In this document: positions 34,350 to 63,316 of the stretch, piece after piece
How positions within the stretch are numbered: the stretch's first letter is position 1
How the letters are laid out: every line of letters begins with the position of its first letter
Assembly (NCBI GenBank): GCA_033239005.1
Contig: BSQZ01000016.1
Location: 713,031-777,030 of the forward strand
Length of the DNA stretch: 64,000 nucleotides
Direction of reading: 5' to 3'
DNA from: Lamellibrachia satsuma
Taxonomy: Eukaryota > Annelida > Polychaeta > Sabellida > Siboglinidae
Notes under the pieces: generated by a model
The model's input: only the letters and a program-made list of their open reading frames with translations
What the model was told of the DNA's origin: nothing
Database searches by the model: none
Position numbers and translations under genes: made by a program

Positions 34350-34455
34350 ATACATATACATATGCACACATGCATATACATGCAAACACACGCACACATA
34401 CGCACGCACACACATACACACACGCACGCACGCACCCCCCCTACACACATGTGTA
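34350..34455 (+). repeat. CA/CGCA microsatellite cluster
   Basis: Mixed ACAC and ACGC runs followed by ATGTGTATATGTATAT. The long frames across it are by-products. Confidence 0.9.
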
Positions 34456-35300
34456 TATGTATATATGTTATGCTCCTATAATAGAGAATCCATGCATCAG
34501 CATCCCAACTGTAAAATATAACAAAATATAAGCTATTATACGTTCTATTGTACTGACTACCTCATATGAAAGTACATGTTCTATACAGACAACGAATTTA
34601 TTGCAGAAAATTTAACAAGCTAGATTTATTATACGTGTATGACAGTATAGCAACGCTGACTAAGCGTGTTTGAATGTAACTGTAGTGTATATTTTACATT
34701 AACGCAGCAAACATAAAATATAACACTTATTATTCACATAATCCAGGCAAGAACTACAATGGCTTGTCGGCTCAAACAGATACGCCAAACATACAGAATA
34801 TAATTTATTGGCATTTTCAAACCAAACATAACATTTTACTGCAGACGCCATAAAATATCTAATTGCAGGGCCGTATACATACATGTACGTATCCAACACA
34901 GTCACTGAGCAGCTGCCTACCGTAAATGTATCAATTATTTAAACACGCATCATACTATCTTACTGGAATAGCTCAAATGGTTCCGAGAACTACACTTATC
35001 TCAGATGGTTAAGTCTTCTTCCCCGATTTAAGTATATGGCTGCATATATACGGAATACAACAACACCAACTCCTTCCTCTTGCGTTGTAAGGATGGGCAA
35101 TCTTATTTGAGAGTCGTGACCAGATCATACACGCGACAACCTCCATCTAAGGAGAGTCGTCTGATTCGAGTGACGTGTTACATTACGGTCTCTGCGGTCA
35201 GAGTACGATATGTAGATTATCGATTTTTTCTGTGTCTTTGACCAGAATCTTATGCGTACAACACGCGGTTCAATTGGATACAGGTAGGCTGAACGAAATC

Positions 35301-51992
<16,692 letters not shown>

Positions 51993-52032
51993 GTCAACAG
52001 GCCAGAGATCGTTTCCACGGATACACAGAGTC

Positions 52033-55000
52033 TTAGTCATACTCATATTCAGGCGGAGGAGCAACAATTGGAACATGTAGCTCCATGCACAGAAACGCTG
52101 TACCATCCAGACCGATCACTTTGAGTTCCACTGTGTAATTGCCCTGGTGAATATAAAGGTCTTGTGTTAGACATATTCAAAATATGTTCTTGTACACACA
52201 AACGCTGATATATTGTACACACCACACTATTAGATGGTCAGAACAGTTGTCACCTGCCTGAAATCATCGGCATTTTGAAACTACACAGGGTTAAAAATTT
52301 ACTAGTTTGTCGATCACAGGACTACTTTCAGAGTAAGAATGAACAAGATGTTTAGACATACAGCGTTATTACTAAAAGAATTTGTGAACAATGCATTGTG
52401 AATCTACTGTTTGATTGGAATATGGGTATATACTTGGTTATGTGATCAATTGATAACAGTGTTTGATTTCAATGTGTCAAAAGGGCAGTTTCAGAGATTA
52501 AAAAGGGCAAAATTTAGAAAAGGTATTAAGATGCATCATTTAGAAAAGGTTTAAGATGCAAAATTTAGAAAAGGTATCAAGATGCATAATAATAGACGTT
52601 TTACTGAGCTTCGAATATGTATAATTTGTTTGAAAGTGCCTTTTGGGGTGTGGCCTCAGTAAGAGTATAGCCTTTTGGGGCGTGGCCTTGGTAAGAGTAT
52701 AGCCTTTTGGGGCTCTGCTCCCGCCTATTTGCGCATTTATGAAAAAAGTCTGCTATTTCAGGATCTTCCTCTCAAAATCGTCGTTTTTAGACCATTGATA
52801 GTGCCCTAGTAGGACACTGCCCCAGTGGAAATTGGCTAATATTGCCGTGATAAAAGGGTAAATGTATGTTGAGTAAAAGGCACTATGCCGATAAGGCGGG
52901 ATGGGACAAATCTGAAGGAATGTGTCAAATGAAAGAGCTGGGGAAAATGCTCCTGATTTGTATGTTAATGTCTTCATTATTAATGATTATTAAAAGCTCT
53001 ACATATTATTTAGTATTTGTGAACTTTAGGGTAATGGTCAATTATCATAAAGGTAAGTCGGCCGCTTAAAAGTCTTGTTATAATTATTTTCGACAAGAAA
53101 ATAAATTATTAGTGTATATTTTCCACTTTCTTCGAGTAATATTTCCTGTCTTTTTATAATGAAATAAAAAGTGTTGCCCTACTAAAGTGGCAATGACCTG
53201 TTTTGCTTTTAAAATAAAAGTCGGGAGTCCATGTTATGTTGGGGCATTTGCTATGGTTGTCGTTTAATCCTTGCTAAGTTCATGTAGTAATCATGATATT
53301 TGTATCTGCATTCTTGTTTTTAGCCAGTAACTGGCAATTAAGGTTTTATCAGCCTGTTTTACATTAATTCCTCTCGTTTATAAACTATGATTTCTGCCAC
53401 CAATTCCATGTGTCAGTCGAGAGGTATTGAAAGTTGTGTAAGTCTGCACTTGTGAACTGGACAATTAAATAAGTTAGAGTACAAATAAATGTTTCAAATA
53501 TAAAAATGAAATTGAATGTCTGACACATAATTATACAGACTAACAAAATTGCCAATCTTCCAGGCAGGATAACTTGGTAGTTTGTAAGTGACTGTCATAA
53601 TAACAATAGTTAAACAAATTCACGACACACAACATTATCGTAGCAATAACTACCTACGCCTTGGTACTGTGTTTTACCAGTTAATATCATGATGGCTTCT
53701 TGGAATCCAACATTACACGTGTACATAATTATATGCATAGCAGGTCGTTTGATAGTTCACAGAAAGTGAAATAGTGGAGTGAACTCCTGGAAGTTTGGTA
53801 CCTGAGATGCAAAGCGTCTAGGAAAGGAAGAGTAGTATGATATGTACATATGTCTACATACTCTAGCCAGATTACAGTGAGATGATAACGTAGGAAATGT
53901 TGTCAAAACCCTGTTACGTATATCGCAATGCTTACTGGATTTGGGAAGTACGGCAAGTCATGCAGATCAACCACGGCACTGCCCTTCGAACTCACTGCAA
54001 CCGAAAACAGTATATTTATTTATTTCCAGATTTGACCAGCATCTCCCACCATCACAACAAATTCTATGAAAATCACTAATGTGATATTCTTGATTGTAGT
54101 TGCAGATGGTTCTTTTTATTAACTCCTAGGTGCACAGTCCCAAAACCATGCCTTTTGTTTCGCTTTAAAGAACCGCCTGCTTTTGTTAATACTGATATAA
54201 CATGCCCTAATTAGTGTACACCCCGTTTTTTAATCAGCAGGATCCATAATTATTGTAATTTGACTACTGAAAAGTATCGCCATCTGGTGTTAAACAGTTG
54301 GCACCACTTTTCAGTTCTACACTCGTCACCAAATGACACCACTAGTGTTAAACAGTTACTTTATTGTTTATACACATTTTTTTGTGTACTGACATTTTTC
54401 CATCGCCCAATTTTTTCAATATATGGTATATAAGAACTTACCGCCTTTGCGGAAGGGGCACGTATTGGGGAAGTATTTGTTAATTTCTCCGCAGTGGAAG
54501 GAAAAATCAGAGCAGTGCTTGTAATATGAAGTCTCGTCGAAGTACACATGGATGCACGTCTTCCCCTCCTTGTGATCCACCACTGCAAGAAAGACGACGA
54601 AGACATTGAACCAGTGCAGTGGTGCTAACAACGTCAGTCAGTGTTAGCAATATATGATGGTAGGATAAGCTCTGTGTTGTGCAGTAATACTTATTATTAA
54701 TATTTAAATTAAGAAAAGGTACACAGTACTGGACCTGGTGTAACATGGTTTAATAATTGCACAATAACCTCCTTATGTTAACGTTTAACAAGATTGAATA
54801 GGTTTGCCAACCAGAGCAAAACCCCCAGATGGCAAGTGGATAAGGAAGCCATCGGCTTATCCGAAGTCCAAAAACATTTTTATATGTGTAAACCGCCTAT
54901 TTATCAATTTTGTTTTTACCATATTCAGAGGTGCTGTGTCTCAAACATTGGGAAGGAAGTCTCAATTTGTTTAATGTTTTACATATTTCCTTTTTGAATC

Positions 55001-56013
55001 AATTCCTAGAAGCATCGCTCCCTATATTTACATGGTTATGTTTTCTATAGAAAAGTAGACAGACGTTCAGTTTTCAAAACGTTATGCCCCTATGTATTGT
55101 ACGTAAGGAAACACCCTCCTAACAGTGGCATGGTGACCGTGAATTCTGCTATGGACTGTATGTGTGACTTATTTGTGCTACAAACTAGTTGCAGGGGCCT
55201 CTCGCCATAAGGAAAATGTCGGGATTTAGCCAAACTGTTCGTATATCCGATGTTCCTTATATTAGTGGGTACGCGAACAGTGCAGGACATAACGGTGATT
55301 TAAAAGTTGCTTCTTTTAAGGCAAATATTCCTTACATCGGGAGTGCGTGTAGCAGTAGGCCACTGCATTTGGATGATATGACGTCATACTTACGTGGCGT
55401 TATTGCAAACGAGATGTGCAGCAAACCAAGAGACACCTTCTTTGGGGTCCACTCTAGTGTGAAGTTCTGCTTCGACCCTTCTGCGATGACCAACAAGACC
55501 AATTAACTAAGATATATAGACACAGTTAGAAACTTCAAACTAGTAACCAAGCACAAATCAAAGTTACGATTGGTTAGAAAATAATATCCATACAAAACGT
55601 ACTAATATCGTCATCTTTAATCTCTTAATATTTCCGAAAACACACCATTTTGCAACGAAATCAAATCTGCCAGTCTCACGACACATAGACACTGATTTCC
55701 GGGTATTATTGGCAGATCCGTAAATCGTCACTTTATATGTGAGATATAGCATTAGGCCCAATTCGTCGTTAATTTAGATGTAGGCCTATTTCGAGATCGA
55801 GGAGACTGGCTGTGTAATCGTTGCACAGTCCCTTTAACAGGCAAATGAATGTCCACACATCACTTCAGTGTAATACATACTGCATCGTTGCGCTCTTCCG
55901 CTCTCACTTCCGAGATCGGTGAACTTTTTATTTTTGAAGTTTTCGAATAACTCTGACGACACGAACGCCGTGCAGAGAAGAAGCACTAACAACAGAGGCG
56001 CTTCCGAAGTCAT
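52033..56013 (-). CDS. Secreted ML-domain-like lipid-binding protein, 4 exons
   Basis: ML (MD-2-related lipid-recognition) proteins such as NPC2 and GM2A are small secreted or lysosomal lipid carriers. Exons: 56013-55881, 54582-54442, 53994-53936 and 52143-52033, joined in phases 1, 1 and 0 with GT/AG borders, give 147 aa, typical for the family. Residues 1-20 (MTSEAPLLLVLLLCTAFVSS) are a signal peptide. The mature part has six cysteines (44, 54, 68, 75, 86, 130), enough for three disulfides. The segment NTCPFRKG at 84-91 and PGNYTVELKVIGLDGTAFLC at 111-130 mirror the CPFKEG and GNYRIE..GKRLGC parts of GM2A. An N-glycosylation sequon lies at Asn113. The tail is acidic and proline-rich (PPPEYEYD). 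I cannot say which ML subfamily it is. Its stop codon faces that of VMP1, 41 bp apart. Confidence 0.8.
52500..52715 (+). repeat. Two adjacent ~33-bp tandem repeats
   Basis: TTTAGAAAAGGTATTAAGAT units, about three, at 52505-52590. Then AGCCTTTTGGGGCGTGGCCT units with GTAAGAGTAT, three, at 52638-52715. They lie in intron 3 of the ML gene and downstream of VMP1. Confidence 0.85.
53099..53104 (+). terminator. Possible VMP1 polyadenylation signal
   Basis: The first plus-strand AATAAA I noted past the VMP1 stop codon is about 1.1 kb downstream, inside intron 3 of the ML gene. A nearer variant signal may be used instead. Confidence 0.25.
53540..53690 (+). repeat. Dispersed repeat family E, copy 3
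   Basis: CTAACAAAATTGCCAATCTT, CAGGCAGGATAACTTGGTAG and ACGCCTTGGTACTG match the copies at 21.6 and 41.4 kb. Confidence 0.75.
54190..54430 (+). mobile_element. MITE-like element (copy 6)
   Basis: CATGCCCTAATTAGTGTACA, CAGCAGGATCCATAATTATT, TGGTGTTAAACAGTTGGCAC and CACTAGTGTTAAACAGTTAC occur in the same order as in copy 4. It occupies most of intron 2 of the ML gene and stops about 10 bp from the exon 2 donor. Confidence 0.75.
54786..54945 (-). mobile_element. LINE 3' stub, minus orientation
   Basis: AACAAGATTGAATAGGTTTG, then CCCCAGATGGCAAGTGGATA, GGAAGCCATCGGCTTATC and AAACCGCCTATTTAT correspond to the reverse complement of the family 3' end. It lies in intron 1 of the ML gene. Confidence 0.85.
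55216..55506 (+). other. Unassigned 96-codon frame antisense within ML-gene intron 1
   Basis: The frame starts MSGFSQTVRISDVPYISGYA and ends CFDPSAMTNKTN. No domain is recognised. Its last ~60 bp recur almost unchanged at 58610-58670 (ACGTTCTGCTTCGATCCTTC), so part of it belongs to a repeat. Confidence 0.25.
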
Positions 56014-57259
56014 TGCGGTAGTTTGTCGCTTTCCTGGTGACACGGCGCTACAATAATAGTGGTTTGTGGTCAGAATAGTGGTACGTGTGTATCACAATAT
56101 ATGCTGCACAAGCGTATCTAGGATCTGGAAAAGTGGCGCAACATATTATATACGAAAAAAGTATTAAGCCAAGGGGGAATGACCCAATGCCCCCTAAATA
56201 TGCCACTGTGCCACTAGCATAATTAACCCACCAAAGACACAGGGGTTATAAAAACAATTGGATAAGGAAGCCAGTGGCCTATGGAGTTTAAACATAAAAA
56301 ATCGTTAAATGTATAAGGCGCCATTCCAACAGTTGTTGCTCATGGCGCCGTAAATAATGTTCTAGAAAACAGGTGAGTCTCAAGATGTGTTTTTAAAACA
56401 ACTCATGGCGCCGTATAAATTGTTCTAGGAAACAGGTGAATATTAAGATGCCTTTTAAAAACAACATTATGTTGTTAGTGTCGAATTCCACAGTGTCTGT
56501 CATACCAAACGACCGTTCCCCCAAATTCCGCCTGGCTTGCGAGGCGCGAAACAGATTGAATTCACTAGAGCGAAACGATCGGGTTGGCCGCCAAAATGTT
56601 TCCAATGGCCGACTTTTTACGTTATTCTTTTGATGCCCACAATGCATTGTGGCTGCCTTTACCAATGAATCATGCTGCTTATTTGGGGAATCCCCAAGAA
56701 CTTGAATGGTGGTACGTGGTTATGAAACTGCATGAATATTGTTGAATGACGTCAGCTAGATTATAACATTTGTGAAAATATTTAAATTTACCTTTATTTC
56801 AACAACTCGTATTTTTTACGTTGAAAATAGATTGAGACCCTATTATCGACTGTCCCAAACACGACGTCTAATGTTGGATTCATCTTTGCATAAACGTAGA
56901 TCTTTAGTCTATTTTTATTAAATGCACGCAGAGTGGGCAAGGAATTAAGTCACTGGCTTATCGAGAGTCCAACGATTATTAATTTATGTGTATAATACGC
57001 CCTTCTGAGATACATATATTCGTAAAAAAATTTGCAAACATGTTCACTCACGCTATGGCCTATGCCACTGCTTGTTTACTGTAGACTGGCGTCAGCCAGA
57101 TAATGTGAGACATATTTAATATTTTTAATGTATTTTTACTTGTATTTCTGTTGAAATGTCTATGCGACGAGCTTCACAGATTAGGCCTATTTTGTGTCAA
57201 TGGATCATTTAGCAAATGTTTTATTTAGAGAACGAACAGCTCGTAATGATTGAGCTCAC
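56014..57259. other. Upstream flank of the ML gene
   Basis: Holds a two-copy ~60-bp tandem repeat (CTCATGGCGCCGTA at about 56339 and 56401), a short LINE-tail remnant (56255-56290) and another LINE stub (listed separately). No gene seen. Confidence 0.5.
56930..57055 (-). mobile_element. LINE 3' stub, minus orientation
   Basis: GTGGGCAAGGAATTAAGTCA, CTGGCTTATCGAGAGTCCAA and ATACGCCCTTCTGAGATACA match the family 3' end. Confidence 0.8.
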
Positions 57260-57395
57260 CTTTGTGTATGCGCAATGACTGCAGTGTGGGACACGTATTC
57301 CAGATATACCGATAAATTTTCGTCAAGCGTAGATCTAGTTGGATAGCTCCTACCCTTTCCTTGACACTCTTAATACAATCTTGAACTGCAGCCAT
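57260..57395 (-). CDS. Possible first coding exon of an unidentified gene
   Basis: On the minus strand an ATG at 57395 opens 45 codons (MAAVQDCIKSVKERVGAIQL at the start, CPTLQSLRIHK at the end), stopping at a strong donor (G then GTGAGC). I found no partner exon. A diverged copy of the same stretch at about 61290-61470 has lost the ATG and gained a stop. It may be a gene relic or part of the repeated block. Confidence 0.25.
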
Positions 57396-57813
57396 TTCGA
57401 CGGGATCTACATTGTTTGAACAACTGTAGTAACAGCAAGGTGAACCACATGCAATGTATCCAGTTCATTATCAACGAACAAATAGGTGCCTATAGTCCGA
57501 CCGTATCCAGTTCGACCTTATCCGTTAGCACCACTGACAGTAACTGAGAACAATTTTTTAGTCATAGGGGTGTCATTTTAGAACTTACTTCGCCAGGAGA
57601 TCTCCCACAACACGACTGATTGTCGATATACCAAACACGCACTGCTGCACCACGCACCACTAGACATGCCCTACTTGTTCATTATGAGGACACTGTTGTT
57701 TGCTGTGTGTATACAGTAAGGTCTGTATGTATTAGTGTGACGCGCTACCTATAAATATCAAATGACACATTGGGGAATCCCCAATACCTTGAATGGAGGC
57801 ATGTGACTGTGTG

Positions 57814-57819
57814 TGTGTG

Positions 57820-57883
<64 letters not shown>

Positions 57884-57888
57884 TGTGT
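57814..57888 (+). repeat. (TG)n(TGCG)n compound microsatellite
   Basis: GTGTGTGT grading into GTGCGTGC over about 75 bp. Confidence 0.97.
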
Positions 57889-58254
57889 GTATTATTGGTT
57901 GAGGTTCATTGGGGGAGGGGGTGATAAACTACTGGGTGGCTAAGCATGGCTCCCCGGCTTCCCCATTTGTGAGATCCTAGATACGCCACTGGCCAGTTTG
58001 AAGCATTTATGTAACGTATATATATATATATATATATAACTTTATTTCAATAACTCATATTACGACGCATGAGCATCGTTAATTAAGTGTAAAACTGAAC
58101 CCAAACTGAAATGACGTCTTGTTTTACTTGAAACGTATTCCCGCCGTATCCCGATTGCTTTCTATGTACTATCAATAAAGTAATTTTTTTATAAAAACTG
58201 CGTACATAAAAATCGCTTTTATTTACGAATAAAGGTCAATCACGTAATCACTCC

Positions 58255-59165
58255 CGTTATTCAGTCAAACAGTTCGAAATCCCCGGCTGTTTGTGTATCT
58301 CGAACCACCTTTTCAAAACCCCGAGGTCGGGCCTGTGGTTATAGGATAGAGGTATTACGTAACCACCAGGGAAATAACACCGAGCAAACGCCCCGAGCAT
58401 TGAACAGATTCTGATGCAAGCAAGTATTGTGTAGACAGGTCACATGGCTCATATGGATGACACAGCACATTATGCACTATCGGAAGGTACTAAAAACAGG
58501 TCGACCCAAACTTAGATTCAAATAATGTAAGATAGTAAATTGACACTTAAATTGAAGAAACAAGGAATAGACTCCATAAGTACAGGGACTCACTTGACCG
58601 ACCTGGGTCCACCCTAGTGTGACGTTCTGCTTCGATCCTTCTGCGATGACCAACACGACCAATTAACTAGGTTAATTGGATGGATATAAATGCGACCCGA
58701 GCGAGCAAACGCGCAAAGCGACCGACAACGAGAGATAATTTTTTTGGGGGCGGGGGGGCGTTTAGGAAAAGCTTATTAGTGGGTTCAGCACTCAGTTACA
58801 TTTCCCATTGGTGGCCATGTTAACGTTTTGCATGATTATAAGAAAACTTGACCATCAAAAATTCTGAAATTTCTTACCTGCCGTCATCATCATTTCATTG
58901 ACATGCTGATGGAGTTTAGTCAAAATGAGACATTTCTAACTCTTTTAAAATGGCTGAACGTGTCATGCCCATCAATGTTTACCAATTTCTGCATGAATTA
59001 CTACGCACACGTGCATTGTGGTGAAAAAAATTGCCAAAAATCCTTCCGCCTATTGAAATCATCTAAAAATCCACAGTTACACTGCCAACATGTTCTACCA
59101 GCAAACCTGTCAATGTGCCTGCTCAAATGCAGTTATGTCAGATGATATGATTGTTTTTTAATGAC
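58255..59165 (+). repeat. Diverged segmental duplication, copy A
   Basis: Contains TTTTCAAAACCCCGAGG (about 58310) and ATTGGTGGCCATGTTAACGT with TTATAAGAAAAC and GACCATCAAAAATTCT (58808-58870). Equivalents lie at 61130-62290. The blocks at 57260-57700 also have equivalents there. Similarity is patchy, with many small insertions and deletions. No gene is evident between. Confidence 0.6.
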
Positions 59166-59739
59166 ACATACCTAAAATTACTGTGCCCTACATTCGTCTA
59201 ACTGGGGCATTACCCCTAGTATGTCAATTGTTGAGATTTCCCGCGGCTCTACGTTTTAGCCTACCTCTTCAATGAGTGTTAAGGGGAGCAAGCTTAGTCA
59301 CCCATTAGTTTACCATGCTACCGTGTAGCGGCGCAACAGGTTACATACTACACAACATTAAACCAAAGGAAGGGCATGGCTAATGACCCCCTAAATATGC
59401 CATTGTCTTATACGTTTTAGCCGTCTAATTTTAAAGTGGGGAGGGTGTAGCCCTGATTTGTTCAGTATGACATATCATGGTCCGTACCGTCAATCACCAG
59501 AGATATTATTGTACAGTTGTGCTACCCACGAGACGGGCCGGAGACGTGAGTAGACGCAGATACTCTACGTATACATCTTGACCTTCTAGCGGTTTAGCTT
59601 TTCATATGTCAATTTATACACAATGGCGTGTTACTGTTATAAAAAAGTATACAATATGGTTTTTAGTGAAGTCTTAGACTTGCTAAAACTGTATTTTAAT
59701 TACGTGCTTGAATTCGCCGCTAGGCCCTTCAGCTGCTAG
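59166..59739. other. Non-genic stretch
   Basis: No coding frame, repeat array or RNA-like structure recognised. Confidence 0.4.
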
Positions 59740-60507
59740 TGTGGCAGCTATAGGCCCTATAGGTGTGGCGGACGTGGCAGTGTCTAGGCAAGAGTTTCGC
59801 CTTTTGATTTCAGTGTCCGAGTTGTTTGTGTTATTTTTGTTTTTTCTGTAGTTTAACTTCCTTACATCTACTAAGATATGATGATGCGACAGATCCAGGT
59901 TCGTTTTCAAGAACGACTACAGCTGGGTGCAACCTACAAATTGAACGACCTGTCCCTATACTGAGGTATACATGTATGTGCCGCGCAAATGCCCTGTTTT
60001 TGGCCATTTTTCTCTCTCTGTCCGAAGAAAAAATGTATGTAAATCTTCTCTCTTTGTGCCCCATTTAAATCTGATCGCGGGCGTGGCAGCTGTAGGCCCT
60101 ATAGGTGTGGCGGGCGTGGCAGCTGTAGGCCCTATAGGTGTGGCGGGCGTGGCAGCTGTAGGCCCTATAGGTGTGGCGGGCGTGGCAGTGTCTAGGCAAG
60201 AGTTTCGCCTTTTGATTTCAGTGTCCGAGTTGTTTGTGTTATTGTTGTTTTTTCTGTAGTTTAACTTCCTTACATCTACTAAGATTTGATGATGCGACAG
60301 ATCCAGGTTCGTTTTCAAGAACGACTACAGCTGGGTGCAACCTACAAATTGAACGACCTGCGGATGTCATTCGGGGGGGGGACTCCCTATGCTGAGGTAT
60401 ACATGTATGTGCCGCGCAAATGCCCTGTTTTTGGCCATTTTTCTCTCTCTGTCCGAAGAAAAAATGTATGTAAATTTTTTCTCTTTGTGCCCCATTTAAA
60501 TCTGATA
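59740..60507 (+). repeat. ~420-bp tandem duplication with an embedded 33-bp repeat
   Basis: The segment from TAGGCCCTATAGGTGTGGCG to GTGCCCCATTTAAATCTGAT occurs at about 59750-60074 and again at 60160-60507 with high identity. The right copy has a 23-bp insertion including a G8 run near 60375. Between them the 33-bp unit GCGGGCGTGGCAGCTGTAGG (first 20 bases) is present three times (60078-60190). The frame reads GVAAVGPI repeats but is not evidently a gene. Confidence 0.9.
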
Positions 60508-61129
60508 ATTCTCTCTTTCACCGAAGAGGAAATTTCCCAATGAAAACGTTCCGGCCGGGCTTACCTTACGCTTATAGATATTACATAAATTGTTCAATAA
60601 TTCTCTCCTGGTGACCCTAAATTTCTTGATTTCTCTCTCTCTCCATGTGCTCCATGGGGCTCTGGTGGCACACCCCCACTGTTTTGGTATGGCAGTACCC
60701 CCCGGGATGTCATCATCGAATGCCTGCTACGGATGGTAGTCGACGCAGTGGTGAGAACGTGGTCGTTGGCCTTCGATCGTCGCTAACGGGGAGTGACCAC
60801 CACCAGCGGATTGATAGAAATGACTGCATAGACTGCAAAACAGTGGCACTGCAAACACCATTTCATAACATTCACTTGAGAAGTAAACCACTACATGTAT
60901 AATAACTGTCAAAACCTTAAATAATCAGTGATTTTCAATGTTTCCATTAAATCGGTGTATTAAAATAAACTTACTTTGATGACATGAATAATGTCATATT
61001 ACCAAATTCCTTACTGACAAAGGGGTTTAATATCATATGTTCGTAATCGAGGGTTGGTCGAACGAATCCCCTTTTAAGATAATTTATATACTATAGCTAT
61101 ATACAAATATACTATATAAAAAAACTATA
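60508..61129. other. Non-genic stretch
   Basis: Short frames only, no family recognised. A CT-rich tract lies at about 60600-60650. Confidence 0.4.
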
Positions 61130-62290
61130 GCACTTTTCAGAAATCATCCCATAAATCCCAGGCTGACTGTGTACGCCCGAAGCTCCCTTTTCAAAACCAC
61201 GAGGACGGGTGGGGGGAGGCGGCGGCCCCCCTCCCCATAAATACGCCGGTGTTCCTAATGATTAAGCTTCTCTTTTGTGTAGACACGTAGGACGTACTAT
61301 ACCTACATTGTGGGACCGTATATTCCATATATGTCGATCAATCCCCATCACACGGCGCAGAATTCCCAATCATATCAATAACTGTGACATGCTGAATACA
61401 AACTTGACCAGCCAGCAAAGTGAATGACGTTCGGCGATATAATCACTTCCTTGTCAACAAACAAATACTTCAGCGGGATTTACATTGTTTGAACAACTGC
61501 GGTAACAGCTAAGTAAACGACATTCAATATAATATGCAGTTGTGAGAGGGGTTTCAACCTACCTCTCTTTTGGGAGCCAACCTCCCATCTGTTTTTGGGG
61601 CTAAACTCACATATCCCACTTGTTTGTGGGGCCAATCTCATTCCCACCAATTTTAAGAGTCCGCCACCCACCAATCTTACCCCATCTATTTTAGGCCGAC
61701 CTCTCACCGCCCGCCAATTTTTAGGAATAATTAACCTCCCACATCCAGCTACACACACTCTATAATCGCTTTCTTATCAACAAACACAAAGGGCCTATAA
61801 AAAATCAAGTTCCATCATATCATTTAGTTCTAGAGGCGTACCATAAATGGGTCTAGTTTTAGAACTTACATCGCCAAGAGATCGTTCACAACACAGTGCT
61901 GACGAAGGAGTCAGACCACAGTTGAGAATTGCATTGGTGGCCATATTAACGTTTTGTCTGATTATAAGAAAACGTGACCATCAAAAATTCTTAAAATTGT
62001 CCACAGCAACTGCCATCATCTCATTGATATACTGACCAAATTTTATAAAAAAAATCACATACCTCCAGCTCTTTTAAATCGCCCCGACGTGCGATGCCTA
62101 TAAATTTTGACAAAAATAGCCATGTATTCATGCGCCCACGTGGCCCATAGCAGAAAAATTCCCATAAATCCCTCCGCAAGTTAAACTCTTTAAAAAATGC
62201 ACTGTTTCACAGCCAATAGCTTCTACAAACAAACCGGTGAATATTCCTGCTCAAAGGCACTCATGTCACATAATATTAATTTATTAAGTT
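61130..62290 (+). repeat. Diverged segmental duplication, copy B
   Basis: Matches blocks of 57.3-59.2 kb: GTGGGACCGTATATTCCATA, GGGATTTACATTGTTTGAAC, TTTTAGAACTTACATCGCCA and ATTGGTGGCCATATTAACGT. Most blocks keep their order relative to copy A; the TTTTCAAAACCACGAGG block is first here but in the middle there. Confidence 0.6.
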
Positions 62291-62318
62291 AACATTTTAC
62301 AATTTTATACGCCCTACA

Positions 62319-62892
62319 TTCGACGTGAAACAAGCCTCGTCGAACCAACACGCCACTAGACAACTGATGTTCGACGTCAAACAAGCCTCGCCGAACCAAC
62401 ACGCCTCTAGACAAGTGATGTTCGACGTCAAACAAGTCTCGCCGAACCATCACGCCACTAGACAAGTGATGTTCGACGTCAAACAAGCCTCACAGCCAAT
62501 AGCTTCTACAAACAAACCGGTGAATATTCCTGCTCAAAGGCACTCGTCACATAATATTAATTTATTAAGTTACCATTTTACAATTTTATACGCCCTACAT
62601 TTGACGTTAAACAAGCCTCGTCGAACCAACACGCCACTAGACAACTGATGTTCGACGTCAAACAAGCCTCGCCGAACCAACACGCCTCTAGACAAGTGAT
62701 GTTCGACGTCAAACAAGTCTCGCCGAACCATCACGCCACTAGACAAGTGATGTTCGACGTCAAACAAGCCTCGCCGAACCAACACGCGACTAGACAACTG
62801 ATGTTCGACGCCAAACAAGCCTCGCCGAACCAACACGCCTCTAGACAACTGATGTTCGACGTCAAACAAGCCTCGCCGAACCAACACGCCAA
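62319..62892 (+). repeat. 51-bp satellite array in two blocks
   Basis: The unit ATGTTCGACGTCAAACAAGC and on is 51 bp, exactly 17 codons, and is open on both strands. Three to four copies (62319-62489) and about six copies (62597-62892) are separated by a duplicated ~110-bp spacer (CAGCCAATAGCTTCTACAAA and on, at 62212 and 62491). The two blocks arose by duplication of block plus spacer. Confidence 0.95.
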
Positions 62893-63172
62893 GCGCTATT
62901 TGTTCATTCTGACGACACTGTTTCGTTCCGGTTTGAACGGGGCAAGAGGCGCCAACACTGACTACTGGCGGGGCTAATTAAACTTCTAGATTCGTAGGCC
63001 TAACAAAGGATTCCGAGAAAGCGGGAACTGTTTACAAAAACGCGTATATAAGTATAACGTTGTCTCGACAAAACCACGACTTTGCATACATGTATATTTA
63101 GGGGACACTGCCATTGGGTTATTGCGCCCTTTGGCTTTGGAATACGTCATTAAACGCCGGCCTCGCTAAGCA

Positions 63173-63316
<144 letters not shown>

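Larger units (their letters stand above)
31311..35174. other. PTRH2-VMP1 interval with transposon debris
   Basis: No gene recognised outside the LINE remnants listed separately. An 81-codon hydrophobic plus-strand frame at 33297-33542 (MPLFLLFVLGILLLLCVEMW at its start) has no identified family. The stretch 34460-35170 is AT-rich with no feature; the VMP1 promoter should be near its right end. Confidence 0.45.

Noticed and set aside
34041..34531. Cys/Val-rich and Thr/His-rich frames
   Set aside because: Mostly CA/CGCA microsatellite; only the YTDDVDF part is meaningful and is assigned to a LINE relic.
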